From a virus: a stretch of 64,000 nucleotides of DNA. The notes beneath the pieces are model-generated. The model worked only from the letters and a program-made list of their open reading frames with translations. It made no database searches and was not told where the DNA came from. A program made the translations under genes and the position numbers. Below, one piece after another: positions 33,673 through 42,739 of the stretch. Every line of letters starts with the position of its first letter. The stretch's first letter is position 1. The stretch lies in the IMG/VR virus record IMGVR_UViG_3300042549_005931, positions 1-64,000 of that record; one strand, given 5' to 3'.

Positions 33673-33862
33673 TTATTGTTGGGTCTTTTGGTTTGGTGGT
33701 CTTGTGCCACTCCGATAAGTAATATTGGATTCTTTCACTCCATTCATTCTTATCAACTTCTTCAAACCAAACGGTTAACGCATCTAGTGAATTTGCTATC
33801 TTCTCTAATGCCTTTACTTTTCTTTGTTCAATTAATAATTGTTCTTTTTCTAATTCCGTCAT
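33665..33862 (-). CDS. Small coiled-coil protein, 65 residues
   Basis: A short acidic, helical protein (TELEKEQLLIEQRKVKALEK) with a heptad pattern and a WSERIQYYLSEWHK tail. No family recognised. It lies between a GT92/GT2-like gene and a split GT7 gene, with 4-8 base overlaps on both sides, which supports expression. It might act as an oligomerising partner of a neighbouring enzyme. Confidence 0.6.
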   Translation of the reverse strand: MTELEKEQLLIEQRKVKALEKIANSLDALTVWFEEVDKNEWSERIQYYLSEWHKTTKPKDPTING

Positions 33863-34710
33863 ATCGATATAATTTTTTTACTTAGTAATCCCCATTTTTT
33901 AAAGTTATTGTAATCTGGTGTGGTTAAATCCATTTCAAACATAAAGTCAGGTCTTTTTAAATCAATTTTAAAATTACTTTTTCTCAATACATTAAACATT
34001 AATTCATACTCATTTGAAAATGCGTATTCTTCTTTAATATTTGCCACGTCTTGTATTCTTTGAATTGCGGTATCATCCCATTTAAAATGATGTACTTGGA
34101 CATATCCGTGTGGATAAATTAATGGGTGATTCCATCCTTGCCATTTCCAAGTTGTGTGACCATCATTATCAACATAGTGTTGACCAGATGTCAATTGTAT
34201 AAAACCTTTTTTAATACAAATTTTATTTGGGTTAGCTCCACTCATGGGATGTCTGAAGAATCCGGCATTTGGAAACTGTTCCCAAATTGATATTTTAGAT
34301 TTTAAATTTGTAAACTCTCCGTTAGTACCAATTCTATCAATAAATCCACCTCTAACAATTGCATAATTATTTTCTTCACAATAATTGATAATTTTATTTA
34401 TGTCGTTGTCAGGATATAAATGGAACTCATCAATATCTGCAATGACCCACCAATCATTTGGTTCTTTGTTTGTTATGTAGTTATATAACATTGTAACTTT
34501 GTTCCAATCAAAAACTCTATCTTGATGAACCCTTACAATCTTTACATTATTATAATGTTGAGTCACACCCATAACATCCTTATTTAAGGAAGAGTACATT
34601 TCAGATTCATAAACTACGATGTTTATCTCATCAACATAGTTTTGATAATGATTAATGAAATGTGGTAATAATTTGACTCCGTGTCCGATAACCGTTAATA
34701 ATCTTGTCAT
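33859..34710 (-). CDS. Glycosyltransferase, GT92/GT2-like
   Basis: A 283-residue protein resembling the GT92/DUF23-type or GT2-like enzymes: it starts TRLLTVIGHGVKLLPHFINH (the typical hxxhhxxHH start with an NE-like turn), has WWVIADIDEFHLY with the DxD (near 93-95), and a C-terminal HGYVQVHHFKWDD. It probably adds a hexose. Coupled with the methyltransferase gene upstream. Confidence 0.65.
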   Translation of the reverse strand: MTRLLTVIGHGVKLLPHFINHYQNYVDEINIVVYESEMYSSLNKDVMGVTQHYNNVKIVRVHQDRVFDWNKVTMLYNYITNKEPNDWWVIADIDEFHLYPDNDINKIINYCEENNYAIVRGGFIDRIGTNGEFTNLKSKISIWEQFPNAGFFRHPMSGANPNKICIKKGFIQLTSGQHYVDNDGHTTWKWQGWNHPLIYPHGYVQVHHFKWDDTAIQRIQDVANIKEEYAFSNEYELMFNVLRKSNFKIDLKRPDFMFEMDLTTPDYNNFKKWGLLSKKIISI

Positions 34711-35432
34711 TTTCTATTAATAATGGTAATACCACTTGAGGATGGTTTATCCATTAATATACGAAAATTGAATAGATTAATCAAGTTCCATTCAGGATTA
34801 TCTTGTAATTCTTTGACTAACTTGGATGGTCCATCAAACCGGTGGTGGTCTTTTTTTGCATCTTCTGAAACTATAAATGTTTCTTCATATTCTCCATCAG
34901 TATCGTGTAACATAATGATACCTTTTTCGGATAAGATTGTTGAATATAATTCGAAATCTTTTTTTACTCCTTCATATGAATGGTCTCCATCGATAAATAA
35001 AAAATCTATTTTAATATCTTGTCTAATAAAAAAATCATAAAACGCGTCGACAGAAGTCGATTTGATAAAACGAGGAACAAATACCTTACGAAGGAATGAG
35101 TGTTCGTTTTCCAAGTCGTTATACCCACCAACCCCATTACAAGCGTCAACGACATAAGTAGTCCCAATGTCGCCCCAATTAAAATCATTGTTTCCATTGA
35201 ATATATTTTGTTTATGTAAATCTACTCTGGCCTGTGTTATTATTCTTGGTATATAACCACCACCAGAACCAATACAAACACAATTCTTGGCCCTCATGTG
35301 TTGAATTGTTGAATAAACCATGATACCATCACCCATATGTTCACTAGTTGCTCCGTGGGACCATAAGTATGGAACCATTTCTCCACCATTTGATGTGATG
35401 TTATTTGTTATAAAATCTTGATTGGTAATCAT
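34707..35432 (-). CDS. Class I SAM methyltransferase (Methyltransf_24-like)
   Basis: A 241-residue protein with NCVCIGSGGGYIPR (a motif I of the GxGxG type) and the highly typical KIDFLFIDGDHSYEGVKKDF (Asp and His as in O-methyltransferases of the macrocin/TylF type), followed by GIIMLHDTDG. It probably methylates a sugar hydroxyl. It shares a TAATG-type junction with the next upstream gene. Confidence 0.8.
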   Translation of the reverse strand: MITNQDFITNNITSNGGEMVPYLWSHGATSEHMGDGIMVYSTIQHMRAKNCVCIGSGGGYIPRIITQARVDLHKQNIFNGNNDFNWGDIGTTYVVDACNGVGGYNDLENEHSFLRKVFVPRFIKSTSVDAFYDFFIRQDIKIDFLFIDGDHSYEGVKKDFELYSTILSEKGIIMLHDTDGEYEETFIVSEDAKKDHHRFDGPSKLVKELQDNPEWNLINLFNFRILMDKPSSSGITIINRK

Positions 35433-36157
35433 TATCTTATTTTAGATGTTAAATGTGTCGGAACGTGTCTTTTACTATCACCATCGGTATATTTTTTCAT
35501 TAAATTGTATAAATCCATATCTCTCTGTATTGGTGTTTGAGATAATAATGCAGATATTGCTGTTGATATTCCTTCACCGGCACCATTTACTTTTTTATTA
35601 AATTGTAAATCAGAAAAATCTTTGGTTAATTGTAACTTTTCATAAAAATTATAAAATTCATAATGGTTAAATCCATTATTATTAATCACCATAAAGTATT
35701 CCCAAATGGTTTCTAAATCACCATAGTTTGGATAAATTTGTTCGGCATATTTTATATAAGGTCCCCACTGGTCTTCTTTCAAATGAAAATCCTTAACAAA
35801 CTCTTTTTTCGCACTATGGTTTAACAATGTATCAATATACGAAATTCCTGGCTTAAATTCAAATGTCTTGAGGTCCCTTAAAAACGAATAGTCTTTTATT
35901 TTAACATCCGCGTCTAATATGATAGCAATATCGTGGTCTTGTAGAATATATTTTGGAAGAATTAGTTTATCGTGATATGATTTGTATGATTTATAGTATG
36001 GAATTGTTTTAGCGTATTTGTTATAAATTAAATTTGGCGTGTCGGTAAGAACGTAACAACTAAAACCAAAATTTAATATTTCATTTATCTTATCATTTGT
36101 TCCTTGATAAAAATAATCATCACCAAAACACATTATACCAAACCCAATATTATTCAT
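35432..36157 (-). CDS. GT-A glycosyltransferase-like protein
   Basis: A 241-residue protein with GIMCFGDDYFYQGTNDKI as the first strand, DHDIAIILDADVKIKDY with a DAD metal motif (near 77-79), and GAGEGISTAISALL near the C-terminus. The weak similarity to 23750-24427 suggests the two share an origin. It resembles GT8/GT6-like proteins but no exact family is evident. First gene after a 40-base AT-rich gap. Confidence 0.55.
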   Translation of the reverse strand: MNNIGFGIMCFGDDYFYQGTNDKINEILNFGFSCYVLTDTPNLIYNKYAKTIPYYKSYKSYHDKLILPKYILQDHDIAIILDADVKIKDYSFLRDLKTFEFKPGISYIDTLLNHSAKKEFVKDFHLKEDQWGPYIKYAEQIYPNYGDLETIWEYFMVINNNGFNHYEFYNFYEKLQLTKDFSDLQFNKKVNGAGEGISTAISALLSQTPIQRDMDLYNLMKKYTDGDSKRHVPTHLTSKIR

Positions 36158-36197
36158 ACGAAACCGTTTTTTAATATTTCATTATAATATAAATACC

Positions 36198-36653
36198 TTA
36201 GACTTTTTTAACAAGTTCATTATCCATAATAGTCTCAATTGTTTCATAAACTGTTCTGTTTGTGGTGTCTATATCAATAAAATTATCTGTTGGTTCTTGA
36301 TAATTTTCAACATGAAATTGTTCTCTACCCCTAATATCTGAGGTGTGAACAAATATTTCAACTACATTTTCTTTTAATTCTTTTTTAAAATTATCCCTCA
36401 AATCTTTAAACGGTGACACTATTGACATGACAACATTTTTACCATCATTAAACGAAAGTTTTGCCATGTTTTGTGCAAGTTCAATATTTGTTCTTCTCCC
36501 ATTTTCAGAATAATCTTTGTTTTGTGTTAAATTACGCAAGTCGTCACCGTCAATGTGATGTACGTTTGTCAATTTATGTTCACACAGATATTTTGCTAAT
36601 GTTGTTTTACCGGCACCAGGTTGTCCAATAAAATAAAAAATCTTCTTACTCAT
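36198..36653 (-). CDS. Adenylylsulfate kinase-like P-loop protein (CysC-like)
   Basis: A 151-residue P-loop kinase. Walker A is GQPGAGKTT (10-18), IDGDDLRNLTQNKDY contains the DGDxxR motif of APS kinase, and RRTNIELAQNMAKLSFNDG plus VVMSIVSPFKDLRDN match the family's following segments. The KGLYKKAR loop of canonical enzymes is replaced by IRGREQFHVENYQE, so the substrate may differ. It is shorter than CysC (about 200). If it is an APS kinase, it makes PAPS for the two sulfotransferase-like proteins of this window. Confidence 0.75.
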   Translation of the reverse strand: MSKKIFYFIGQPGAGKTTLAKYLCEHKLTNVHHIDGDDLRNLTQNKDYSENGRRTNIELAQNMAKLSFNDGKNVVMSIVSPFKDLRDNFKKELKENVVEIFVHTSDIRGREQFHVENYQEPTDNFIDIDTTNRTVYETIETIMDNELVKKV

Positions 36654-38445
36654 TGTAAATTTTATTTACATATCTCTCATGTACCCCAAATCTTGACTCA
36701 ACACTCAATGGGTCATCTTTATTCTCATCGTAACAATAGTCTTCAAATCCCAATTGTTTAAATCTTTCATTAATTCTTTCATTATAATGATACATAATGG
36801 TTCTAACCCTTCTCTGAATGTCTTTTCTTGATAAATCATGTGAGTTACTACTATGAATGTATTGTAGATACAACATTTTAGGTATTCTCATCATAATCGT
36901 ATGTAAGAATGTACGAATAATTAATTCATAATCATCCGCAATTGCTAAGTGTCTGTTATGACCCCCGATTTGGTGGTATACTTCCCTTCTCCACGTTCTA
37001 ATATGATTTGGGACTCCAACTATATGTCGAATGGTTTTAGGGTTTATATTGACAGCAATGCAACTTTGGTAGAGTTTATCATTCCAATAGTAATCTTCAT
37101 AATGACCATACCCCATTGCAAATCCCGGTTCGTATGTTAATGAGTTGTGTTCGTTATCTATTTCGGCATTGTCTGAATAAAAGAAACCAACCTCAGGATG
37201 TTTTTGTGAAGCATCATATAATGATTGGGTACAATCTTCCGTAATAATGTCATCGTGGTCTAATTCACATAATAGATATCCATTACACAACATAGCCGCA
37301 CGATATTTGGTTTCACCAATAATTCCATTTGACTTTTCCCTGAAATCATACACCTTAACTCTTGTGTCTTGTGACGCAATACTTTCAGCAATCTTCAATG
37401 TTTTACCATTATCACTTGAGTCGTTTACCATTACCCATTCCCAATTGGTATATGTTTGGTTTCTTAATGACTCGTAAGTTCTGTAAAGTACGTCGCCGGT
37501 ATTGTAGATTGGTGTGAAATAAGATATTAAAAGACTTGTGTCATTTACCAATATGTTATTCATCGCACAGTGATATGCATGTTCACCAGTCCATTCATTT
37601 ACCTCAGGTAAGGTAATCCATTTGTTACGAATTTGTAATGGTTGATTTGCAAGATTGGGGAAATTTTTCCAATCATCACTTATCGTAATAATCGAATCGG
37701 GTTTAAATTTTATCAATGCTTCCTCAATGTTAACATCGGTAGGTAATGTTAATGTTTCTAAACTGTCATCTTCATAATCTGCGGCTTTATATGATTTTAA
37801 TTCCCTATCTAATTTATCAATCAATAGTATTTTGGGTACCTTAGGTTTTTTGGGATTTTCAAAATAGTTATAATAACTTAAAACTTCATTAATCCAAAAG
37901 AAAACGTCTGGTTTATCACCATAAATTTTATCAATTAAAAATCCATCACCGGCATAATGACCGGTAAATTGATACTCTTTAAACACACTATGATGAAAAA
38001 GTATTTGTCCCACATCAACACCTTGATATTTCGTATTTTCTGGTTTTGCATCTCTAATATCCAATCCCGTAAAGTCTTTTCCATCGACCCTTTGGGAAAC
38101 AATGAATATCTCCTTATTTGGATTATCCTCAATAGACTTTTCGAGTTTTGAACAGAAATCTTCGTGAATAATATTATCATCATCCAACAGATAAATCCAA
38201 CCATCTAATTTAGACGCGAGTTCACCGCATTGTGGATATAAGTAATCATCACCATTACCATTAACAAAGTGTAATTTTATTTTATCACTTTGTAAGTTTT
38301 GTAATAGGTCTACAGGTATTTCTTTTAAACGACTTGTATCGAATAAAAGGTGCCATGTTATATCAAATTCATTAAACAAGATGGAATCTCGAATAAAAAT
38401 TAGATTTTGGAATCGGGTACATCTTGTTAATATGTGTAATTTCAT
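36646..38445 (-). CDS. Two-domain glycosyltransferase
   Basis: A 599-residue protein with two GT-A units. The first (1-190) has HILTRCTRFQNLIFIRDSI and WIYLLDDDNIIHEDF (metal site DDD near 87-89). The second (about 305-590) is a standard GT2: LLISYFTPIYNTGDVLYRTY, WEWVMVNDSSDNG, CELDHDDIITED and the RREVYHQIGG acceptor region with the DDYEL motif. Between them lies a region, residues 200-300, that resembles an extra nucleotide-binding domain. Such bifunctional enzymes can add two sugars in turn. Overlaps the CysC-like gene by 8 bases. Confidence 0.75.
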   Translation of the reverse strand: MKLHILTRCTRFQNLIFIRDSILFNEFDITWHLLFDTSRLKEIPVDLLQNLQSDKIKLHFVNGNGDDYLYPQCGELASKLDGWIYLLDDDNIIHEDFCSKLEKSIEDNPNKEIFIVSQRVDGKDFTGLDIRDAKPENTKYQGVDVGQILFHHSVFKEYQFTGHYAGDGFLIDKIYGDKPDVFFWINEVLSYYNYFENPKKPKVPKILLIDKLDRELKSYKAADYEDDSLETLTLPTDVNIEEALIKFKPDSIITISDDWKNFPNLANQPLQIRNKWITLPEVNEWTGEHAYHCAMNNILVNDTSLLISYFTPIYNTGDVLYRTYESLRNQTYTNWEWVMVNDSSDNGKTLKIAESIASQDTRVKVYDFREKSNGIIGETKYRAAMLCNGYLLCELDHDDIITEDCTQSLYDASQKHPEVGFFYSDNAEIDNEHNSLTYEPGFAMGYGHYEDYYWNDKLYQSCIAVNINPKTIRHIVGVPNHIRTWRREVYHQIGGHNRHLAIADDYELIIRTFLHTIMMRIPKMLYLQYIHSSNSHDLSRKDIQRRVRTIMYHYNERINERFKQLGFEDYCYDENKDDPLSVESRFGVHERYVNKIYNE

Positions 38446-39359
38446 TCTACGTCAAAGAAAAATAATTGGAAAAATCTTGAATTGTTTATTGTGTCACCAA
38501 AATAGTCGGAGGCTGAATGTATTGCTTTAGCATCCCAAATCACTAATCTATTATATACATTTGCAACGTTATCAACGGTTTCAAATTGTGTTTTATCATA
38601 GTAATTATAATCTTGACTAATTCCTCTGAATGTTTCTTCAACACCCTCTTCAAATGAATCTTCAAAACGTTTTTTACCTGTAACTTTACTACGATATGTT
38701 TTAGTACCGGTTTCTAATGGTGCATCGGGTGTTAGATAAACAACACCGGCATATTGTTGAACATCGGCGTGGATAACTATTGGGTCGTAAGATGTACAAT
38801 ATTGGAATATACCATTTGAATAATCCTCACTTTCCCAATTTGTTATTCTTCTCCCCATTATATTTTCTATCTTTTCTTTTGTTCCATCAACAAAAAATCT
38901 TTCCATACTTCTTTTACCTCTTGATGAGGATGTTGATTGAAAAGTTAGATTATTCATTGCGTAGTCTCTAATTAGGTCGGGATTTTTATAGAAATTATCA
39001 ACAACAATTAAATTCTTATGACCTTCACTAAATTCAGCACGAAACGCAATAAACTTATACACACTTTCAATTTCCATTGTTGTGTTATCCATCAATCTAA
39101 TTGTTAATGGTAAATCAATTTGTGATTGGTTTAATGTTATTTCAAAACCAATCTTATCGACATCACCAGCATGTGGGTATATCTCTTTCACATCTTTTCT
39201 TGTAAACCTATATGTGATTAAATCAACACCACCAATTTCAATTGATTTAATGTCTTGATTTGTGTGTAGCATCCATCCATTTAATATATATAACCCAAAA
39301 GAATGGGTTACACTATCAACATACCATAGAATTGCCGGTTGTTTTGAAATATGATTCAT
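38442..39359 (-). CDS. DUF6445-like Fe(II)/2OG oxygenase-type protein
   Basis: A 305-residue, two-part protein. The first 110 residues form a beta-rich module (LWYVDSVTHSFGLYILNGWM). The second part resembles DUF6445: NLIVVDNFYKNPDLIRDYAM, VIHADVQQYAGVVYLTPDAP (His197, Asp199), GTKTYRSKVTGKKR, then AIHSASDYFGD (His281) and NSRFFQLFFF (Arg295). The His-x-Asp...His and Arg arrangement is that of 2-oxoglutarate oxygenases. It may hydroxylate a peptide or a glycan. Confidence 0.65.
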   Translation of the reverse strand: MNHISKQPAILWYVDSVTHSFGLYILNGWMLHTNQDIKSIEIGGVDLITYRFTRKDVKEIYPHAGDVDKIGFEITLNQSQIDLPLTIRLMDNTTMEIESVYKFIAFRAEFSEGHKNLIVVDNFYKNPDLIRDYAMNNLTFQSTSSSRGKRSMERFFVDGTKEKIENIMGRRITNWESEDYSNGIFQYCTSYDPIVIHADVQQYAGVVYLTPDAPLETGTKTYRSKVTGKKRFEDSFEEGVEETFRGISQDYNYYDKTQFETVDNVANVYNRLVIWDAKAIHSASDYFGDTINNSRFFQLFFFDVE

Positions 39360-39913
39360 AATTTATTTTTTAGTAATTTTTTATAGTACTCCTTTTCACT
39401 TTCTAATCGTTCCATCATGATTTGATATTCATTTGGATAAGTTTTACTTACATATTCCTCAACCTCTTCTTTTGTTTTCCATACATCAAAATAATTCCAA
39501 TCGTATTCGTTTTTATCATATGGAACATCGTAACCCTTTTCTTTAACTAAAGATGTTAATTCACTTAAATCGATAATCTTTGCAAATCTATCGGTATTTT
39601 CCCAATATTCATAAATCCATCTATATAAATTTAAAGAATAATGACCACTACCGTTTGTTGTTATATTTTTAATGATTTCTTGTTCAGTCATCCCCGGCCA
39701 ATAATCATTCCATATGTGTAATAAATCGGTATGTAATGCCGTTATCAAATGACCGTATGGTTCTCTTACAACAATATATTCGGTTTTTAATGTTTGTTTC
39801 GGTAATTCAATAGCACCAATAGTCAAATCATTTTGAAAAATTGAATTCAAATAACGTGAACCACATTTACCTGAACACATAATAAAATCACCGTAAACAT
39901 TTAAAATTATCAT
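39356..39913 (-). CDS. Sulfotransferase-like protein, reduced
   Basis: A 185-residue protein. DFIMCSGKCGSRYLNSIF (9-26) resembles the phosphosulfate-binding loop (K-C-G-S), and EYIVVREPYGHLITAL (45-60) resembles the R-x-P...S motif of the 3'-phosphate site. It is shorter than typical sulfotransferases (about 250-300) and has a very acidic, helical C-terminus. It is possibly active with PAPS, or a relic. Paired in the window with the better-conserved 19320-20027 protein. Confidence 0.5.
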   Translation of the reverse strand: MIILNVYGDFIMCSGKCGSRYLNSIFQNDLTIGAIELPKQTLKTEYIVVREPYGHLITALHTDLLHIWNDYWPGMTEQEIIKNITTNGSGHYSLNLYRWIYEYWENTDRFAKIIDLSELTSLVKEKGYDVPYDKNEYDWNYFDVWKTKEEVEEYVSKTYPNEYQIMMERLESEKEYYKKLLKNKL

Positions 39914-39914
39914 A

Positions 39915-40946
39915 TTATTTATTTAGAACTTTATCAATATATTCATCAATATCAATCGGTGGTACATCAATATTTTTGGATAGTACTTCTTTTAATTCTT
40001 CTTTAGAACAATTTGACCACAATGCTTCATGTATACTACGCTCATAAAACCAATTGTGTTCTTCTAAATCAGTATAGTCTTTGGATTTTCTACAACCCAA
40101 ACAAAAATCTTCGTTTGGATACATGTAACCGTATTTACAATTTACCAATGAGTTTGTTTTAAAACCACAACCTTTAATGTCTCTTGATGCGGTTTCAAAA
40201 TCATCATCATAATCCCAATGGTCACAATGAACAAAGTTACCAAATTTTAGATATGCGGTACCCAAGTGTTTGTTACCAATTCTTGATGCAATGATTTCAG
40301 CTTGACCCCATAATGGTTTACCTTTCAATTCTTCCGGTTCACCATCCTCACCAATAAACTCTTGCAAGGGGAATATACCACAATCATAGTATTTTTGGTT
40401 TCTTCTAATCGTTGGGTTATTGTTGTATTCTCTATTGTTTAGATAAATGAATTTTTCATCTTCATTCTTTATATTATTTTTTCTCATCCAGTAACCATAC
40501 CCAAATTGTCTATCATCCACATCATGTTGAAATTTTCTTAAATGTATTTGGTCAATTTCTTGATTTGTTTGTAATAGATTTAGACATTCATCTAACCAAT
40601 TTTTATCTATACCACTTAATTGTTCCGGTAATGTAATCCAATCACCTTCTAAAAATAATGAGAACTCAGATAATTTTAACCATTCATTTAAACGATTAAT
40701 ACCATAACCGACACCCATGTTTTTACCTTCACAGAATAAATGAAAGTTAACTTTGTGTGACCATTTTTCAATTACTTCACGCATAGCACCAATAACGGGA
40801 CTATCATAATCACCATTAACATAGATAAACCAATTGGTACCTTCGGGAACATTAGTATTTTCCATAAAGGTATTAATTGTTAATTTCAAAAATTTATCAC
40901 GATTTGGTGCGTCGTGTGTTAATGTTCCAATATTAAAATTATTCAT
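39915..40946 (-). CDS. Large GT-A-like glycosyltransferase
   Basis: About 343 residues, starting MNNFNIGTLTHDAPNRDKF (the ATG at 40946; an in-frame TTG at 40973 is less likely because it would overlap the previous gene). Features: GKNMGVGYGINRLNEWLK as in GT2 donor helices and SLFLEGDWITLPEQ with a Glu-Gly-Asp metal-type motif (near 107-109). The C-terminal region has Cys pairs (CGF, CKYG, CLGC) that may bind zinc. Confidence 0.6.
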   Translation of the reverse strand: MNNFNIGTLTHDAPNRDKFLKLTINTFMENTNVPEGTNWFIYVNGDYDSPVIGAMREVIEKWSHKVNFHLFCEGKNMGVGYGINRLNEWLKLSEFSLFLEGDWITLPEQLSGIDKNWLDECLNLLQTNQEIDQIHLRKFQHDVDDRQFGYGYWMRKNNIKNEDEKFIYLNNREYNNNPTIRRNQKYYDCGIFPLQEFIGEDGEPEELKGKPLWGQAEIIASRIGNKHLGTAYLKFGNFVHCDHWDYDDDFETASRDIKGCGFKTNSLVNCKYGYMYPNEDFCLGCRKSKDYTDLEEHNWFYERSIHEALWSNCSKEELKEVLSKNIDVPPIDIDEYIDKVLNK

Positions 40947-40950
40947 TTTA

Positions 40951-41535
40951 CTATCTAAATGTAGAACCGCCAACCCACAAGACTAAACTTTTACGAACGC
41001 CTTGGGTCACCGGTGTTATTCTATGTAACATATAACTTGGAAATAAAATTGCACATCCTTTATGTTTTTCTACGTTTTGGATACCTGCACCTGTCCACAA
41101 TTCTAACTCACCACCTTCATAATCCTCGGGATTCGATAGCTGAATGGTTATACTTACTTTTCTATGGTTAATAGGATGTGGACCAATGTCCATATGCCAT
41201 CCATAATGTCCACCATCATCATAATATTCGGTATATTGTATTGAGTCAACTATTGAATGTAAATCAAATTTCCAAACATTATTTGCTTCCAAAATAAACG
41301 ATTGTATTTTATCATATACCCAATGTGATTTATCATCAATATGAATCCATTTAACTTTTGATTTACGAACATTTTTTACTTCATCACCTCCTACAACGGT
41401 AGCTTCTTCATATGGATATAATTCTTTAAGATTATCTATCCATTCCAATTCTTGCTCAGAAAATCCTTCTTTAAAGCAATAGTAATTTGATTGGTCAATC
41501 GTTGAGTCTGTATTGAAAATTGGTTTAATTTGCAT
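40951..41535 (-). CDS. Prolyl-4-hydroxylase-like Fe(II)/2OG oxygenase
   Basis: A 194-residue enzyme with all the landmarks: HYGWHMDIG (His114, Asp116), FPSYMLHRITPV (His171) and GVRKSLVLWVGG (Arg181). The EGGELELWTG stretch is usual in P4H and PKHD-type hydroxylases. These enzymes decarboxylate 2-oxoglutarate while hydroxylating a residue or small molecule. Close relative of 44541-45128, sharing the start M-x-x-K-P-x-F and the end RKSLVLWVGG. One of seven oxygenases in 4.7 kb. Confidence 0.9.
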   Translation of the reverse strand: MQIKPIFNTDSTIDQSNYYCFKEGFSEQELEWIDNLKELYPYEEATVVGGDEVKNVRKSKVKWIHIDDKSHWVYDKIQSFILEANNVWKFDLHSIVDSIQYTEYYDDGGHYGWHMDIGPHPINHRKVSITIQLSNPEDYEGGELELWTGAGIQNVEKHKGCAILFPSYMLHRITPVTQGVRKSLVLWVGGSTFR

Positions 41536-42172
41536 GATTTATTAATTTTTTTACCACATCTTGAAACGTATCGGATTCTAATTGCATCACATGTTCATAA
41601 TCTTTACTTGTAACACTCAATTCACCAACTGCCTTAAAATTAGTTATGTTATATATTTTTCTTTTATGATAATCTTTATTCCACCAATATAATAAGTCAT
41701 CACCAAAAAATACTTTTAATCCTTTGTCGATAACAATGTAGTTTGATTTTTTGATTATCATCATACAACCAAAACCTAAACTTCTACACGGTGCTTCTTC
41801 AAAAATATAATCATCATTATCGTTATTGTGTTCTTCATAAAAGTTTGCATTTGCATCAAACCCAATAACACCAAAATCTAAATCATTGATTCTTGATAAG
41901 TTGTGATGTAAATTTTTAAAATTAAAACTTATATCATCATTCAATATACATAAAATTTCGTTAGTTGCATACTCAAAACCTAAATTCCACGCAGGATTTA
42001 CAAAAATGTTCTCATCTTGTTTGAATACTTTTATTTGTGGGTCATTAAATGATGAATCTGTGTTATCGATAACAATAAATTCTGAATTTGGAATGTTGGC
42101 TTCTTTAAATAATTCGATATTGTCCAATATCTTATCCGATTTCCACAAAGTTGGGGTTATAAATGTTATCAT
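41525..42172 (-). CDS. Glycosyltransferase family 2
   Basis: A 215-residue GT2 protein: TFITPTLWKSDKILDNI as the first strand, EFIVIDNTDSSFNDPQI, NPAWNLGFEYATNEILCILN (with NDD for metal, just after) and RSLGFGCMMIIKK. It lies inside the oxygenase array, and shares 11 bases with the P4H-like gene downstream. Interleaving of hydroxylase and glycosyltransferase genes fits hydroxylation followed by glycosylation. Confidence 0.75.
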   Translation of the reverse strand: MITFITPTLWKSDKILDNIELFKEANIPNSEFIVIDNTDSSFNDPQIKVFKQDENIFVNPAWNLGFEYATNEILCILNDDISFNFKNLHHNLSRINDLDFGVIGFDANANFYEEHNNDNDDYIFEEAPCRSLGFGCMMIIKKSNYIVIDKGLKVFFGDDLLYWWNKDYHKRKIYNITNFKAVGELSVTSKDYEHVMQLESDTFQDVVKKLINHAN

Positions 42173-42229
42173 ATTATCTAATATATAAATTTTATTAATA
42201 ATAAGGTATATTATAACTTAATTATTGTG

Positions 42230-42736
42230 TTAAAAAAATGATTGAAGGGTGATACGTAAATTAGCGTCTAAATTAACTGTGGATACTGAATGGTGTACAC
42301 CACCTGTTTGAATTACACCTAAGTTTCTTTCGGGTTTAATGGCTCTAATTTCATTATTTAACTTATACATAAAATAACCACCCCAATCTGGGTCCCAATA
42401 ATCATTTAAGTATATAGTCAATGCAGATTCTACATGTGAATCATCGTGCCATGGTATATAACTTAATTTAGTCCAAATATATAACATTAATTGTTCAACA
42501 TTTAGTCCTGTTTTAGCATCTATTTCAGCCTTTAATTTGTTATGTAAAGGACTATTCTCATCTATGTCTATTATTAAAACCGGTGTAGTTTGGTTTCTTA
42601 TTTCATCTGGCCAACAGAAATTAGTTCTTCCCAAATATGGATTAGGACTTTTTATAGTTTTTTCCGCAAATGTTTGTACTTCATCAAACAAATCGTTTGA
42701 TAGGAATTCATCATATACTATTATGTTCTTATTCAT
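42230..42736 (-). CDS. Fe(II)/2OG oxygenase
   Basis: A 168-residue protein with SYIPWHDDSHVESALTIYL (His97, Asp99), GGYFMYK, GVIQTGGVHHSVSTV (His148 or His149) and NLRITLQSFF (Arg161). The double-stranded beta-helix core is complete, though the protein is short. The length and WGGYF turn are like the 2OG-FeII_Oxy_3 family. A 57-base AT-rich gap separates it from the next GT2 gene. Confidence 0.8.
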   Translation of the reverse strand: MNKNIIVYDEFLSNDLFDEVQTFAEKTIKSPNPYLGRTNFCWPDEIRNQTTPVLIIDIDENSPLHNKLKAEIDAKTGLNVEQLMLYIWTKLSYIPWHDDSHVESALTIYLNDYWDPDWGGYFMYKLNNEIRAIKPERNLGVIQTGGVHHSVSTVNLDANLRITLQSFF

Positions 42737-42739
42737 AAT

